A stretch of 64,000 nt of DNA from positions 496,001 to 560,000 of the forward strand of contig JAEPMI010000003.1 of the NCBI GenBank assembly GCA_017644045.1, written 5' to 3'. This stretch comes from Deltaproteobacteria bacterium (GTDB taxonomy: Bacteria > Myxococcota_A > Polyangia > Polyangiales > Houyiibacteriaceae). Within the stretch, counting starts at the first letter, position 1; the number at the start of each line of letters is the position of its first letter. The notes below the pieces were generated by a model, which was given only the letters and a program-made list of their open reading frames with translations, was not told the origin of the DNA and did no database searches. Below, in pieces: positions 55,536 to 63,953 of this stretch. The position numbers and the translations under genes are program-made.

Positions 55536-57890
55536 TCAGCCCTTGGTCGCGTCGCTTCGAATGTGGAGGTCGCGCTGCGGGAAGGGGATCTCGACGCCGG
55601 CGGCGCCGAGCGCAGCGTCGATCGCGAGCCCGAGCTGCGACTTCGCGGCGGGCAGGTCCCTCGGGTGCGCGATCCAGATCTGGACCTGGAAGTCGATCGA
55701 GCTGTCGCCGAAACCGGTCATCAACGCTGCAGGCGCCGGCGAGGGCATCGCGATCGCGAGGCCCTTCGCCGTCTCCAGCAGAATGGCGTGCACCTGCTGG
55801 AGGTCGCTGCCGTAGGCGACGCCCACCGGGACGTCGACGCGGATCGAGGCGTCGTCGTGGGTCCAGTTGACCAGCTCGCTCTCGATCAGCTTCGAGTTGG
55901 GGATGATCACGTCCGCGCCGGTCAAGGAGCGGATCGTGCTCGAGCGGATGCCGATCTTGGTCACGATCCCCCGAAAGCCGACGATGTCGATGGTGTCGCC
56001 GATCTTCACCGGGCGCCCGAAGATGAGCAGCAGCCCGGAGACGAAGTTGCCGACGACGTTCTGCAGACCGAAGCCGACGCCGACACCGAGCGCTCCGGCG
56101 AAGAGCGCGAGCTGTGACATGCCGATGCCGGCGGCCGCCGCTGCGAGGAGGAACCCGAGCGCGAGAACGGTGTAGCGCACGATGAGCGCCGCTGCGGCGG
56201 GGACGCCCGGTCCGAGCTTCAGCCGCGGCGCGACGTCCTCCTCGAGCGCGGTCGAGAGCACTCGCGAGACCACCACGGCTGCCCAGATGCCGAGGCAGAA
56301 CGCGAGCACCTCGCCGAGCGAGATGTTCACCTCGCCGAGCTGGACCGACTCGCCGAGCGCGGCGGTGGTGTGCTCGATGAACGCATCGCGCAGTCGGAAG
56401 TAGTCGAGCGTGACCCAGAGGAAACCCAGGAAGAAGATCAAGCTCGCGGCGCGCCGGGTGGCGGCTCGGGTGGTCTCGGCGTGTCGACCGAGGACCGTGC
56501 TCCCGGCGAACGACGTCGTGAGCGCGCCCTCGACGAGGCCGGTGAAGGCCCAATGGAGCGCCACGAAGGCCACGAACACGAACGCGCTGGCGATCGTGCC
56601 TTCGACGACGAGCACCGCGAGCGGCACGTAGCCGGCGACGCAGGCGCCGAGCCCCACCAGCGCGATGAGGCTCGCCACACCCCAGGCCGGCCGTCCGACC
56701 CCCTCGGCACGCCAGGCGCACCACGCGAAGCCGACGGTGGCGCTCACCGCGGTCGCCTGGAGCGCGAGTCGGTGCTCGATGTTGTGCTCGTCGAGCAGGA
56801 GCCGGACCCACTCGAGCACGTAGAGCACGACGACCATCGCCGTGGTCTTGCGGACCTTCGGCGTCGTCCGGATCAGCAGGAGCGGCACGATGGCGCCGAG
56901 CTGCGAGAGCTCGACCACGGCTCGTGGAGCAAACGGGTAGAGCGGCCGAACCACCAACAGCCCCACCAGGATGGCCAGCGCGATCGGGTGCTCGATCGCA
57001 CCGGCGGGTCCCTCGAGCGACGGCAGCCGATGCTCCCGCCGAAGCCAGTAGAGGAACGCCACCAAGAGCGCCATGAGGATCGCGTGGACGTAGATCCGTC
57101 CGCCCGAGGTGGTGGCGAAGCGGTCGATCGAGTGGACGTGGTGGATGAACGCGTGCTCGAGCTGTTGCGGGAGCGACTCGTGTCGACGACCGACCATCCC
57201 GCCGAAACCCGCGGGGTGCGTCTGGGTGAAGATGCGCGAGGCGCTCTCGTCGAGCGCATGCTCGAGCTTGGTGAGGACGTCTCCACTCGCGATGGCGTGC
57301 GCCGCCAGCCGCGTCTGGGCCGCGAGCACTCGCTCGAGCGTGGCGTCGACCTCTCCCTCGACCTCGACGAGCGTCTCCAGCACCTGGTCGATCTGGGCGA
57401 CCGCGGCGTCCGGATAGTCCTCCGATGCCGCCTTGGTCGCATCCCAGCGCGCGTGCTGCGCATGAATCCCCGCGGCCTCTTCCTCGAGGCGAGCGGCGGA
57501 CTCCTCGAGGGCCTCACCGGTCTCTTCCAGTCGAGCATCGAGCTCGAGCCAGTGTTCGCGGAGGTTGCGCAGCTCGCGCCGAGGCTGGACGTCGAGGGTG
57601 TCCAGATCGCTGTCCACCTCGAGTCGCTCCACCTGGCGGCCGAGCGTCCCGATCTCGGCCACATGGTGCTCGATCTGGGACACGTGGTGGATACGCGCCT
57701 GTAGCCGGTAGAGGCCCGTGATCACCGTCTGCGCCTCGGCGGCCACGCCCGAAGGGCTCAGCACCGCCGGTTCGTCGGCGGCCGCTTCGGCGACCTCCGG
57801 CTCCTCGTCGCCCTGGGCGGAGACGGGCGCCGAGACCATCAGCAGAGCGCCGATGAGCCATCGAGTCGAGAGCGTGCGGGAGCGAGCCAC
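55536..57890 (-). CDS. large MscS-family mechanosensitive channel
   Basis: The 784-residue protein starts with GTG and a signal peptide (RWLIGALLMVSAPVSAQG). A long periplasmic helical, Glu-rich region follows to about residue 260, then about ten membrane segments. The MscS core has the pore helix GMSQLALFAGALGVGVGFGLQ, VVGNFVSGLLLIFGRPVKIGD, and the cytosolic beta domain VTKIGIRSSTIRS, PNSKLIES. It is of the MscK/MscM-like large type. Such channels open under membrane tension and release solutes upon osmotic downshock. It is divergent from the MCE-domain lipoprotein gene. Confidence 0.92.
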   Translation of the reverse strand: MARSRTLSTRWLIGALLMVSAPVSAQGDEEPEVAEAAADEPAVLSPSGVAAEAQTVITGLYRLQARIHHVSQIEHHVAEIGTLGRQVERLEVDSDLDTLDVQPRRELRNLREHWLELDARLEETGEALEESAARLEEEAAGIHAQHARWDATKAASEDYPDAAVAQIDQVLETLVEVEGEVDATLERVLAAQTRLAAHAIASGDVLTKLEHALDESASRIFTQTHPAGFGGMVGRRHESLPQQLEHAFIHHVHSIDRFATTSGGRIYVHAILMALLVAFLYWLRREHRLPSLEGPAGAIEHPIALAILVGLLVVRPLYPFAPRAVVELSQLGAIVPLLLIRTTPKVRKTTAMVVVLYVLEWVRLLLDEHNIEHRLALQATAVSATVGFAWCAWRAEGVGRPAWGVASLIALVGLGACVAGYVPLAVLVVEGTIASAFVFVAFVALHWAFTGLVEGALTTSFAGSTVLGRHAETTRAATRRAASLIFFLGFLWVTLDYFRLRDAFIEHTTAALGESVQLGEVNISLGEVLAFCLGIWAAVVVSRVLSTALEEDVAPRLKLGPGVPAAAALIVRYTVLALGFLLAAAAAGIGMSQLALFAGALGVGVGFGLQNVVGNFVSGLLLIFGRPVKIGDTIDIVGFRGIVTKIGIRSSTIRSLTGADVIIPNSKLIESELVNWTHDDASIRVDVPVGVAYGSDLQQVHAILLETAKGLAIAMPSPAPAALMTGFGDSSIDFQVQIWIAHPRDLPAAKSQLGLAIDAALGAAGVEIPFPQRDLHIRSDATKG

Positions 57891-57989
57891 GGCGCATGGT
57901 CGCCGGGGCCCTCCATCGCACGCAACTGCATTCAGGAGGGCGCGACGTGCCCAGGGGAGGTCTGCATCGAATCGGCGTAGGATGGCGCG

Positions 57990-58589
57990 ATGACGGCACC
58001 CCTCCGTTCGCTCTCGGTGGCTCTCTTCGCGCTCGCGGCCTGCACCGGCGGCGACGCCCTGGACGTGTCCCTGAACGACGGCGCGGGCCTGGCGGAGGGG
58101 ACCCCGGTCGAGGTTCGGGGGGTGGCGGTCGGCGCGGTGAAGAGCGTCGAGCTCGAGAACGGTGCCGTTCGCGTCCACGCCGAGGTCGAGTCGCGGGCCG
58201 ATCTCGATCTCCGCGCGGATGCCTGCGCGATGGCCGGTGGCGAACCCGCCAAGCTCGTCGTCCTTCCGGGGGAGAGCGACAGCCCCTTGCCCGCCGAGAA
58301 CGTGCTGCCCGCGTGTTCGCTCGCCGACCTGACGGGGGACCTGGCCGAGGCCGCCGGCGAGCTGCTTCAGGGGCTCGGAGAGGCCATCGGTGGCAGCGCA
58401 CGCGAGGCCGGTCGGAAGATGGGCGAGACCGCGCGCGAGGTCGGCGAGGGCTTCGCCGAGGGCGCGAGCGGCGGCGATCTCCGGGGAACGGGTCAGTCGC
58501 TCGGGATGGCCGTGCGTGAGCTCGGTGATGGCTTCGCCGAGGGGGCGGGGGTCGACCCGAACACCGGGCGCCCGACGATGCAGCCCTGA
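57990..58589 (+). CDS. MCE-domain lipoprotein (MlaD-like)
   Basis: The 199-residue product has a lipoprotein signal (FALAAC, Cys18) and a short MCE-like domain at about residues 24-100 (NDGAGLAEGTPVEVRGVAVG, VKSVELENGAVRVHAE). A long amphipathic helix with Gly/Glu-rich repeats follows (GRKMGETAREVGEGFAEGA, AVRELGDGFAEGA). MCE proteins form lipid-shuttling rings between envelope membranes. Stand-alone lipoprotein versions exist; here no ATPase or permease gene is adjacent. The helical repeats may line a ring or bind lipid. Confidence 0.78.
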   Translation: MTAPLRSLSVALFALAACTGGDALDVSLNDGAGLAEGTPVEVRGVAVGAVKSVELENGAVRVHAEVESRADLDLRADACAMAGGEPAKLVVLPGESDSPLPAENVLPACSLADLTGDLAEAAGELLQGLGEAIGGSAREAGRKMGETAREVGEGFAEGASGGDLRGTGQSLGMAVRELGDGFAEGAGVDPNTGRPTMQP

Positions 58590-58598
58590 GCGGTGACC

Positions 58599-58638
58599 GT
58601 CCGAATGCGAGCGGTCCGAATGCGAGCGGTCCGGATCG
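58599..58638 (+). repeat. 15-base tandem repeat upstream of the hydrolase gene
   Basis: GTCCGAATGCGAGCG occurs at 58599-58613 and 58614-58628, followed by a degenerate partial copy GTCCGGATCG at 58629-58638. It lies 24 bases before the hydrolase start and could be a regulator site or a slippage product. Confidence 0.7.
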
Positions 58639-58662
58639 CGCCTGGCTGCTAGCGTCGTCGCC

Positions 58663-59505
58663 ATGACCGACGAGCTCGATTGGCTGCGCTTCTCGGCCGG
58701 TGGTGTCGAGGGCGCGCTGCGGGTCGCCCGCGGCGGCACCGAAGGGCGCGTGCTCTTCCTGCCGGCGATGGGGGTCTCGGCGACCTACTACGACCCCTTT
58801 CTCCTGGCGCTGGCCGCGGAGAACATCGACGCCGCGGTGCTCGAGCTGCGTGGCCAGGGCGAGAGCCCCGTCCGACCGAAGCGCGGGACGGACTTCGGTT
58901 ACCTGGAGATCCTCCGCGAGGACGTGCCCGCAGCGCTCGAAGCGTTCGACGGACCGCCGCCGGTTCTCGTCGGCCACAGCCTGGGCGGTCACCTGACGAT
59001 GATGTTCGCGGCCGAGCGCCCGGACGCGCTCGCGGCGATCGCGCTGATCGCGTGTGGCACCGCGTGGCCCGGCGGCTATGGGCGGCGCGGTTGGGCGCGG
59101 GTCTACTTCGGCACGCGCGCGATGAGAGCGGTCTCGAGCGTGCTCGGCTGGTACCCGGGCCACAAGCTCGGCTTCGGCGGCAAGCAGCCCAAGCAGCTGA
59201 TCCACGACTGGGCCGGGATGGCGCGCGGCAACCGCTACGGCGCCCGCGGCTCGAGCCTGGACTACGAGGCGGCGCTGGGCGAGCTGCCGCTCGAGGCGCT
59301 CGGGATCTCCATCGAAGGCGACCACAACGCCCCGACGGCCGCGATGAACGCGGTGCTCGACAAGCTACCCGCGGAGCGACTGACGCGTCGGCACATGACC
59401 GCGAGCGACCTGCCCGAGCGCTCGCTCGACCACCAGCGCTGGGCGCGCGAACCCGGCGCGATCGCGACCGAGCTCGCGGCCTTCGTGCGCGCCCAGAGCC
59501 GCTGA
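58663..59505 (+). CDS. alpha/beta hydrolase
   Basis: The 280-residue enzyme has the alpha/beta hydrolase fold: LELRGQGESP, the nucleophile elbow GHSLGG with Ser106, IEGDHNAPTAA for the acidic residue region and RSLDHQRWARE with a likely catalytic His. No export signal, so cytosolic. Esterase, lipase-like or C-C hydrolase activity is possible; the substrate is not evident. Confidence 0.85.
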   Translation: MTDELDWLRFSAGGVEGALRVARGGTEGRVLFLPAMGVSATYYDPFLLALAAENIDAAVLELRGQGESPVRPKRGTDFGYLEILREDVPAALEAFDGPPPVLVGHSLGGHLTMMFAAERPDALAAIALIACGTAWPGGYGRRGWARVYFGTRAMRAVSSVLGWYPGHKLGFGGKQPKQLIHDWAGMARGNRYGARGSSLDYEAALGELPLEALGISIEGDHNAPTAAMNAVLDKLPAERLTRRHMTASDLPERSLDHQRWAREPGAIATELAAFVRAQSR

Positions 59506-59558
59506 CGTCAGAGCATCGTCGGGCGGCATCGTCACGTGGGTGTGCGACTCTCCCGCGC

Positions 59559-60134
59559 ATGAGCCTGGACCAAGAGGAATACGTCGAGGAGACCCTGGAG
59601 GGGATCGAGCTGAGCGGGGAGACGCTCGACGAGGTTCGCTTCGATGGCTGCACGCTCGAGGGCTGGAGCGCCGCCGACGCCACACTCCGCCAATGCGCGT
59701 TCGACGATTGCGTCTTCCGCGGCTGCGACCTCTCCAACGCCAAGCTCTTCGACACGCGCTTGCGCGGCGTGCGCTTCGAGCGTTGCAAGCTGATGGGCGT
59801 CGACTTCGGCGCGGCGTACGCGATCGGTCTCGAGGTGCGCTTCTCCGGCTGCGTGCTGAGCTACGCCAGCTTCGCCGGCATGGCGCTCCGCGAGCTCGAG
59901 CTGATCGAGTGCCGCGCCCACGAGACCATCTTCGACGACGCCGACCTGCGCGACGCGCTCTTCACCGAGAGCGATCTGCGTGGCGCGCGCTTCGGCGGGA
60001 CCGATCTCCGGGGCGCGGATCTGAGCGAAGCCACCGGCTATGCGATCGACCCGACGCTCACCAAGGTGAAGGGCACGAAGATGTCGATGGAAGGCGCGCT
60101 CGAGTCCGCGCGGCTCCTGGGCATCGAGGTCTGA
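59559..60134 (+). CDS. pentapeptide-repeat protein
   Basis: The 191-residue protein contains many A(D/N)LxX repeats (DLSNAKLFDTRLRGVRFERC, FDDADLRDALFTESDLRGA, RFGGTDLRGADLSEA) forming a right-handed beta-helix with DNA-like shape. Relatives include Qnr and MfpA gyrase protectors, but many pentapeptide proteins have other roles. It begins MSLDQEEYVEETLEG. It converges on the following membrane protein gene with no gap between stops. Confidence 0.88.
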   Translation: MSLDQEEYVEETLEGIELSGETLDEVRFDGCTLEGWSAADATLRQCAFDDCVFRGCDLSNAKLFDTRLRGVRFERCKLMGVDFGAAYAIGLEVRFSGCVLSYASFAGMALRELELIECRAHETIFDDADLRDALFTESDLRGARFGGTDLRGADLSEATGYAIDPTLTKVKGTKMSMEGALESARLLGIEV

Positions 60135-60650
60135 TCAGGTCGGCGCGGGCTCGGGGAAGCCCTTGGTGCCGTTCTCGACCTTCAGGGCGCCGGTCGCGCG
60201 GAAGGCGTAGCGAGCGGCTTCCAGCTCCTCGGCGGTCTCTGCGACCACGCCGAGCGCCGTGCCGCCGCGCTTGGCGTCGGCGTCGAAGAAGTCCGCGCGC
60301 AGGACCCGGCGCCGCCACCCCACGATCGCACCGACCAGCGCGCCGATGGGCGTGAGGAGCGCCGCGCCGACCAGCGCGGACCAGAGGTGACCGCCGAACA
60401 CCGCCGGGAGCCCTTCCACGGTCGCCGTGGTGAACGCGCCCAACGAGAGCGCCCCGATGGCGGCACCGATGCCCGCGCCGAGCCATGCCACTCGCGCCGC
60501 CTGGTGGTGCGGATAGGTGGCGAGATGAGGACCGTCGGTGTCGTCGGGACTGAGCAGCGACGTGCGACGGTCGGGGATCCCCCGATCCCGCATGAGGCGC
60601 TTCGCCTTCCCCGCGGCTTCGGTGGTCTTGTAGAGTCCGATGATCTTCAC
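60135..60650 (-). CDS. small membrane protein with stress-type N-terminal domain
   Basis: A 171-residue protein. Its first 60 residues (KIIGLYKTTEAAGKAKRLMRDRGIPDRRTSLLS) resemble the YflT/general stress protein 17M-type module. Two Gly/Ala-rich hydrophobic segments follow (AARVAWLGAGIGAAIGAL, GAALLTPIGALVGAIVGW), then a soluble tail with a VVAETAEELEAARYAF helix. It is probably a membrane protein of stress response. GTG at 60650 is the likely start. Confidence 0.68.
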   Translation of the reverse strand: MKIIGLYKTTEAAGKAKRLMRDRGIPDRRTSLLSPDDTDGPHLATYPHHQAARVAWLGAGIGAAIGALSLGAFTTATVEGLPAVFGGHLWSALVGAALLTPIGALVGAIVGWRRRVLRADFFDADAKRGGTALGVVAETAEELEAARYAFRATGALKVENGTKGFPEPAPT

Positions 60651-60707
60651 CTTCGATCCCTTGGGCCAAACGGCGCCGCTGACCAGTGCTCGCGCCGAAG
60701 TATCCCC

Positions 60708-61166
60708 ATGAGCAGTCACACCTTTCGATGCGCCAACTGCGGGGCGCCGCTCCAGAGCGGCGATGGCGATGGTGTCCACGTTCGCTGTCGCTACTGCCGC
60801 GCCGAGAACGTGCTCAGCCGCAGCATCGGCGCGGGCGATGACCCCGCGACGAAGGGCCGCCGCCTCCAGCTCGCGGCGGTGGAGGCGCAGGCACTCGCCA
60901 AGCGAAACGAGGAGCGTTCCGCGGCGCTGATGGCGGAGTTCGAGGCACTCTCGTTGGCCGCTCACCAAGGTGACCGCGAGGCAGCCGAAGAGGCCGTGGT
61001 GCTCATGGAGGGCTACCTGCGGCTGCAGTACGCGCCCACGGTCCACATGTACACGTCCTACGATCCCACCGACCCGGCGGTCGTGCAGGCGATGCAGCAG
61101 ATCGACGCGGCCGTGCACCAGGCCCTCGCGGCCGTTCGCGAGTCGTTCGGGCTCCCGCCGCGCTGA
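60708..61166 (+). CDS. zinc-ribbon protein with helical tail
   Basis: The 152-residue protein starts with a zinc ribbon: FRCANCGAPL at 7-16 and VRCRYCRAENVL at about 25-36, four cysteines in CxxC pairs. The rest is a long helical region (LQLAAVEAQALAKRNEERSA, REAAEEAVVLMEGYLRLQY). Ribbon plus helices suggests a nucleic-acid or protein adaptor. No family name is certain. Confidence 0.7.
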   Translation: MSSHTFRCANCGAPLQSGDGDGVHVRCRYCRAENVLSRSIGAGDDPATKGRRLQLAAVEAQALAKRNEERSAALMAEFEALSLAAHQGDREAAEEAVVLMEGYLRLQYAPTVHMYTSYDPTDPAVVQAMQQIDAAVHQALAAVRESFGLPPR

Positions 61167-61181
61167 GCGCGAGCCTCGGAA

Positions 61182-61211
61182 CGGGATCTGCGGGTTGCTT
61201 CGCTGAGCAGC
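61182..61211 (-). pseudogene. possible decayed fragment of a DUF1801-type gene
   Basis: Thirty bases here match 62821-62851, the 5' end of the DUF1801 gene, with 17 identical bases in a row, one deletion and one substitution cluster. On the minus strand it would read LLS then a frameshift, where the intact gene has LLSGGNPQIPK. It lies in the 191-base gap before the DJ-1/PfpI gene and has no open frame. Confidence 0.45.
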
Positions 61212-61357
61212 CGGCCGTCGGCACGGTCTCGACTGGGGCGAGCACGAGCGAGTGTGCGGCTGCGCCACGGTCGCGGGTCCATCCATCGGGCGCTTCCGAC
61301 GGATCGCGAGTTGCAAGGAGACGAGACGAACGATTTCCAACGACGAGAGGGAAGAAC

Positions 61358-61867
61358 ATGACCAAGAAGATCGCCGTACTGCTTGCTTCCGACTTCGAAG
61401 ACTCCGAGTTCGAGGAGCCCGTGAAGGCGCTCCGCGAAGCCGGCCACCGCGTGGTCGTCATCGGTCGCGACAAGGGAGAGACCCTCGAGGGGAAACGGGG
61501 TGACGTACGAGCCGAGACCGACCAGTCCATCGCCGACGTCGATGCCGCCGACTTCGACGCATTGCTGATCCCCGGCGGCTACTCCCCCGACCAGCTCCGC
61601 ACGGACGACCGCATGGTCTCGTTCGTCCGGGCGTTCGCCGACACGAGTAAGCCGCTCGCGGCCATCTGCCACGGTCCGCAGCTTCTGATCGAGGCCGGCG
61701 TCGTCGCCGACAAGAAGCTGACGTCGTGGCCCTCGGTTCGCACCGACCTACGGAACGCGGGGGCGACAGTGATCGATGACGAAGTCGTCGTCGATGGCCC
61801 CCTGATCACCTCGCGAAAGCCCGACGACATTCCGGCATTCAACGCAGCGCTGTTGAGTCAGCTCTGA
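61358..61867 (+). CDS. DJ-1/PfpI-family protein
   Basis: The 169-residue protein has the DJ-1/PfpI fold: KKIAVLLASDFEDSEFEEPV, the nucleophile elbow AICHGPQLL with Cys104-His105, and LLIPGGYSPDQLR. Closest known relatives are YhbO/PfpI-type stress proteins proposed to act as deglycases or proteases. A GAGGGAAGAAC ribosome site precedes the ATG. It is followed 90 bases later by a flavin-binding stress-type gene. Confidence 0.9.
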   Translation: MTKKIAVLLASDFEDSEFEEPVKALREAGHRVVVIGRDKGETLEGKRGDVRAETDQSIADVDAADFDALLIPGGYSPDQLRTDDRMVSFVRAFADTSKPLAAICHGPQLLIEAGVVADKKLTSWPSVRTDLRNAGATVIDDEVVVDGPLITSRKPDDIPAFNAALLSQL

Positions 61868-61957
61868 CGGCGGGAGGACCTCCCTGCGGCTGCGGCCCGG
61901 CCGCCGAGGTGGCCCTCCGCTCACACCCGACCCACCACCCCACACGAAAGACATTCC

Positions 61958-62452
61958 ATGAGCCAAGAAGAAAAGAAGCACTTCCTCGACCTGATTCGTG
62001 AGTTCGACGATGCCATGCTGGTGTCGCACGCCCCGGACTCCCAGTTGCGAGCCCGTCCGATGGCGGTCGCCGAGACGACCGACGAGGGAGACGTGTTCTT
62101 CGTCACCTCGGTGGACAGCCCCAAGGTGGACGAGCTCCTCGACGATGCGCGGTTGCTGGTGACCTTCCAGAAGGGCAACAAGTACGTCTCGCTCTCGGGG
62201 ACGGCCGAGTTCGTCGAAGACCGGGCGCGCATCCGGGAGCTGTGGCAGCCGATCTGGAGCGCATGGTTTCCCGACGGTCCGGAAGACACCGACATCATCT
62301 TGATCCGAGTCCGAGCCGAAGAGGGCGAGTATTGGGACATGACCGGTAGGACGCGCGTGAAGATGGCCTTCCGTGGCTTGCGCTCGTTGCTCACCGGTAC
62401 CGAGGTGAAGCCGCCCGAGAGCGCCAGCGCGCACGGTCACGTGCAGCTCTGA
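61958..62452 (+). CDS. pyridoxamine 5'-phosphate oxidase-fold stress protein
   Basis: The 164-residue protein matches the split-barrel FMN-binding family of general stress proteins: FDDAMLVSHAPDSQLRARPM, DVFFVTSVDSPKV, KYVSLSGTAEFVED and a C-terminal RVRAEEGEYWD. It binds FMN or a related cofactor and probably acts as a small oxidoreductase. It pairs with the DJ-1-type protein upstream. Confidence 0.88.
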   Translation: MSQEEKKHFLDLIREFDDAMLVSHAPDSQLRARPMAVAETTDEGDVFFVTSVDSPKVDELLDDARLLVTFQKGNKYVSLSGTAEFVEDRARIRELWQPIWSAWFPDGPEDTDIILIRVRAEEGEYWDMTGRTRVKMAFRGLRSLLTGTEVKPPESASAHGHVQL

Positions 62453-62457
62453 CCGTC

Positions 62458-62883
62458 TCAGAAGAGCTCTTCGCCCGGCAGCTCGGCGGCGGCGACGATC
62501 CAGGCCTCGAGCTGAGCGCCGAGCGCGTCCCCTTCACGCAGGTGCAGGTAGCGCGCCTCTGGATGCTTCGATGACTCCGGCGGCTCCGGGTCGAGCGACA
62601 CGCCATTGAAGAAGGTCACCTTCACGTACTTGGTGAGGCAGTGGAACGAGAGGAACCAACCCTGGTCCTCCACGCCATAGAAGGGAGAGTTCCAGCGCAC
62701 GGCCTTCCGCACGTGGGGCACGAGCCGCTCGATCATCGCGTCGAGCTCGCGCCCGATCTCGCCCTTCCACTCGGGCATCGCGTCCAGGTACGCCCGCACG
62801 GGCTCCGGGCCATCGCCCTTCGGGATCTGCGGGTTGCCCCCGCTGAGCAGCTTCACGCCCGTCGATCGCTTCTTCGTCGCCAT
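62458..62883 (-). CDS. DUF1801-family protein
   Basis: The 141-residue protein resembles DUF1801: PVRAYLDAMPEWKGEIGRELDA, a central VRKAVRWNSPFYGVED, WFLSFHCLTKYVKVTFFNG and a C-terminal helix. This family is found as small soluble proteins of unknown role. Its N-terminal LLSGGNPQIPKGDG is what the decayed copy at 61182 matches. It converges on the stress protein gene. Confidence 0.8.
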   Translation of the reverse strand: MATKKRSTGVKLLSGGNPQIPKGDGPEPVRAYLDAMPEWKGEIGRELDAMIERLVPHVRKAVRWNSPFYGVEDQGWFLSFHCLTKYVKVTFFNGVSLDPEPPESSKHPEARYLHLREGDALGAQLEAWIVAAAELPGEELF

Positions 62884-62959
62884 TCGTTCCGAGTCTACCG
62901 GAGTCCGGTGAGCGTGAAGCGACTCGGCGTGGTGCGACCCGAGTCGCAGCCCGTTGCGC

Positions 62960-63895
62960 TCAGAGCTTCTCGGAACGCCACTCCGCGGGCTGCCCGTCCA
63001 GGCTCCACACCATCTTTGCGTGGGGGAGCACCATCAAGCGGCTGATGCTGCCGTCCGGGTTGGGCTGATCGGCGAAGACCACGACGACCTCGCCTTGGTT
63101 CGCGTCACGTTCGAGTCGCCGAGCAGTTCGCACGCGCCCGAGGAAGCGCCCGAGCGCGGCCAAGGCGAGCACGGAGAGGATGGCGAAGCGAATGCCGAAT
63201 GTCTCGAGCCACTCCGAGCCGCCGACTCGCCACATGAACGCCCCGATGCCGAGGTAGCAGACGAGGAAGATGAGGATGCCGGGGGTCTTCCAGAGCCGCG
63301 CGGCGCGTTTACGTAGCTCCGCTCGTTCCTCATCCGTGAGCACCAGGACTCGAGCGCCTCCGGGATCGCCCATCGTCGGCGGCAGCTCTCGGGGTGTCGC
63401 CGTCTCGAGCACGTCCGCCTTCAGCGGGATGTCGACGAAGCGTCCATCGACCTGATGGACGAGCAGCGTTGCCGGCAAGAGCTCGACCTCGTGAGCCACG
63501 TCCAACTCCTGATGGAAGAAGCCGGCCTTTCCCAGCTTCACCAGAGTCGGGTCCGCCGAGAGCAGGGGGCGAATCTCCCCACGGAAGACCTCCACCTCAC
63601 CGCGGCGAAGCCCAGCGACCAGCGGTCGGCGCAGGTCGTAGGCGTGGCTCGCCGCCATCAGGAGAACGATGGGCGAGGCGGCGGTGAGGAGCAGGAGCAC
63701 GCCGACCGCCACCTCGCTCGTGTCGTCCGCGGTGAACACCCACCAGTCCGCCAGCGCGAGCGGCGGGATGATCAGGAACCACAGCGCAGCCTTGGTCGTC
63801 ACGTCTCGAGCTCGCTGCCGCAGGGACTCGCGATCGGCGTCCGTCATCGGGCGGACCCCGACGGACTCCAGGCCGGACCAACTTCGTTTCGGCAT
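62960..63895 (-). CDS. membrane protein with internally duplicated halves
   Basis: The 311-residue protein has two similar parts. MTDADRESLRQRARDV is followed by hydrophobic segments (LWFLIIPPLALADWWVF). At about residue 185, LTDEERAELRKRAARL is followed by segments (GILIFLVCYLGIGAFMW). Four membrane segments alternate with soluble loops (FRGEIRPLL, VDIPLKADVLETATPREL). Unknown function; the duplication implies two related membrane-proximal modules. Start at 63895 or Met at 63847. Confidence 0.7.
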   Translation of the reverse strand: MPKRSWSGLESVGVRPMTDADRESLRQRARDVTTKAALWFLIIPPLALADWWVFTADDTSEVAVGVLLLLTAASPIVLLMAASHAYDLRRPLVAGLRRGEVEVFRGEIRPLLSADPTLVKLGKAGFFHQELDVAHEVELLPATLLVHQVDGRFVDIPLKADVLETATPRELPPTMGDPGGARVLVLTDEERAELRKRAARLWKTPGILIFLVCYLGIGAFMWRVGGSEWLETFGIRFAILSVLALAALGRFLGRVRTARRLERDANQGEVVVVFADQPNPDGSISRLMVLPHAKMVWSLDGQPAEWRSEKL

Positions 63896-63940
63896 GCGCG
63901 GACCCTAAGCGTTTCCGGCGTGAAGAAAAGGCGAAGTCAG

Positions 63941-63953
63941 TCGATTCAATCGA
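63941..63953. promoter_or_regulatory. palindrome upstream of the duplicated membrane protein gene
   Basis: TCGATT-C-AATCGA is a perfect 6-base-arm inverted repeat 46 bases upstream of the start at 63895. It is A/T-richer than its surroundings and may be an operator. Nothing else is recognised between 63896 and the window end. Confidence 0.35.
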
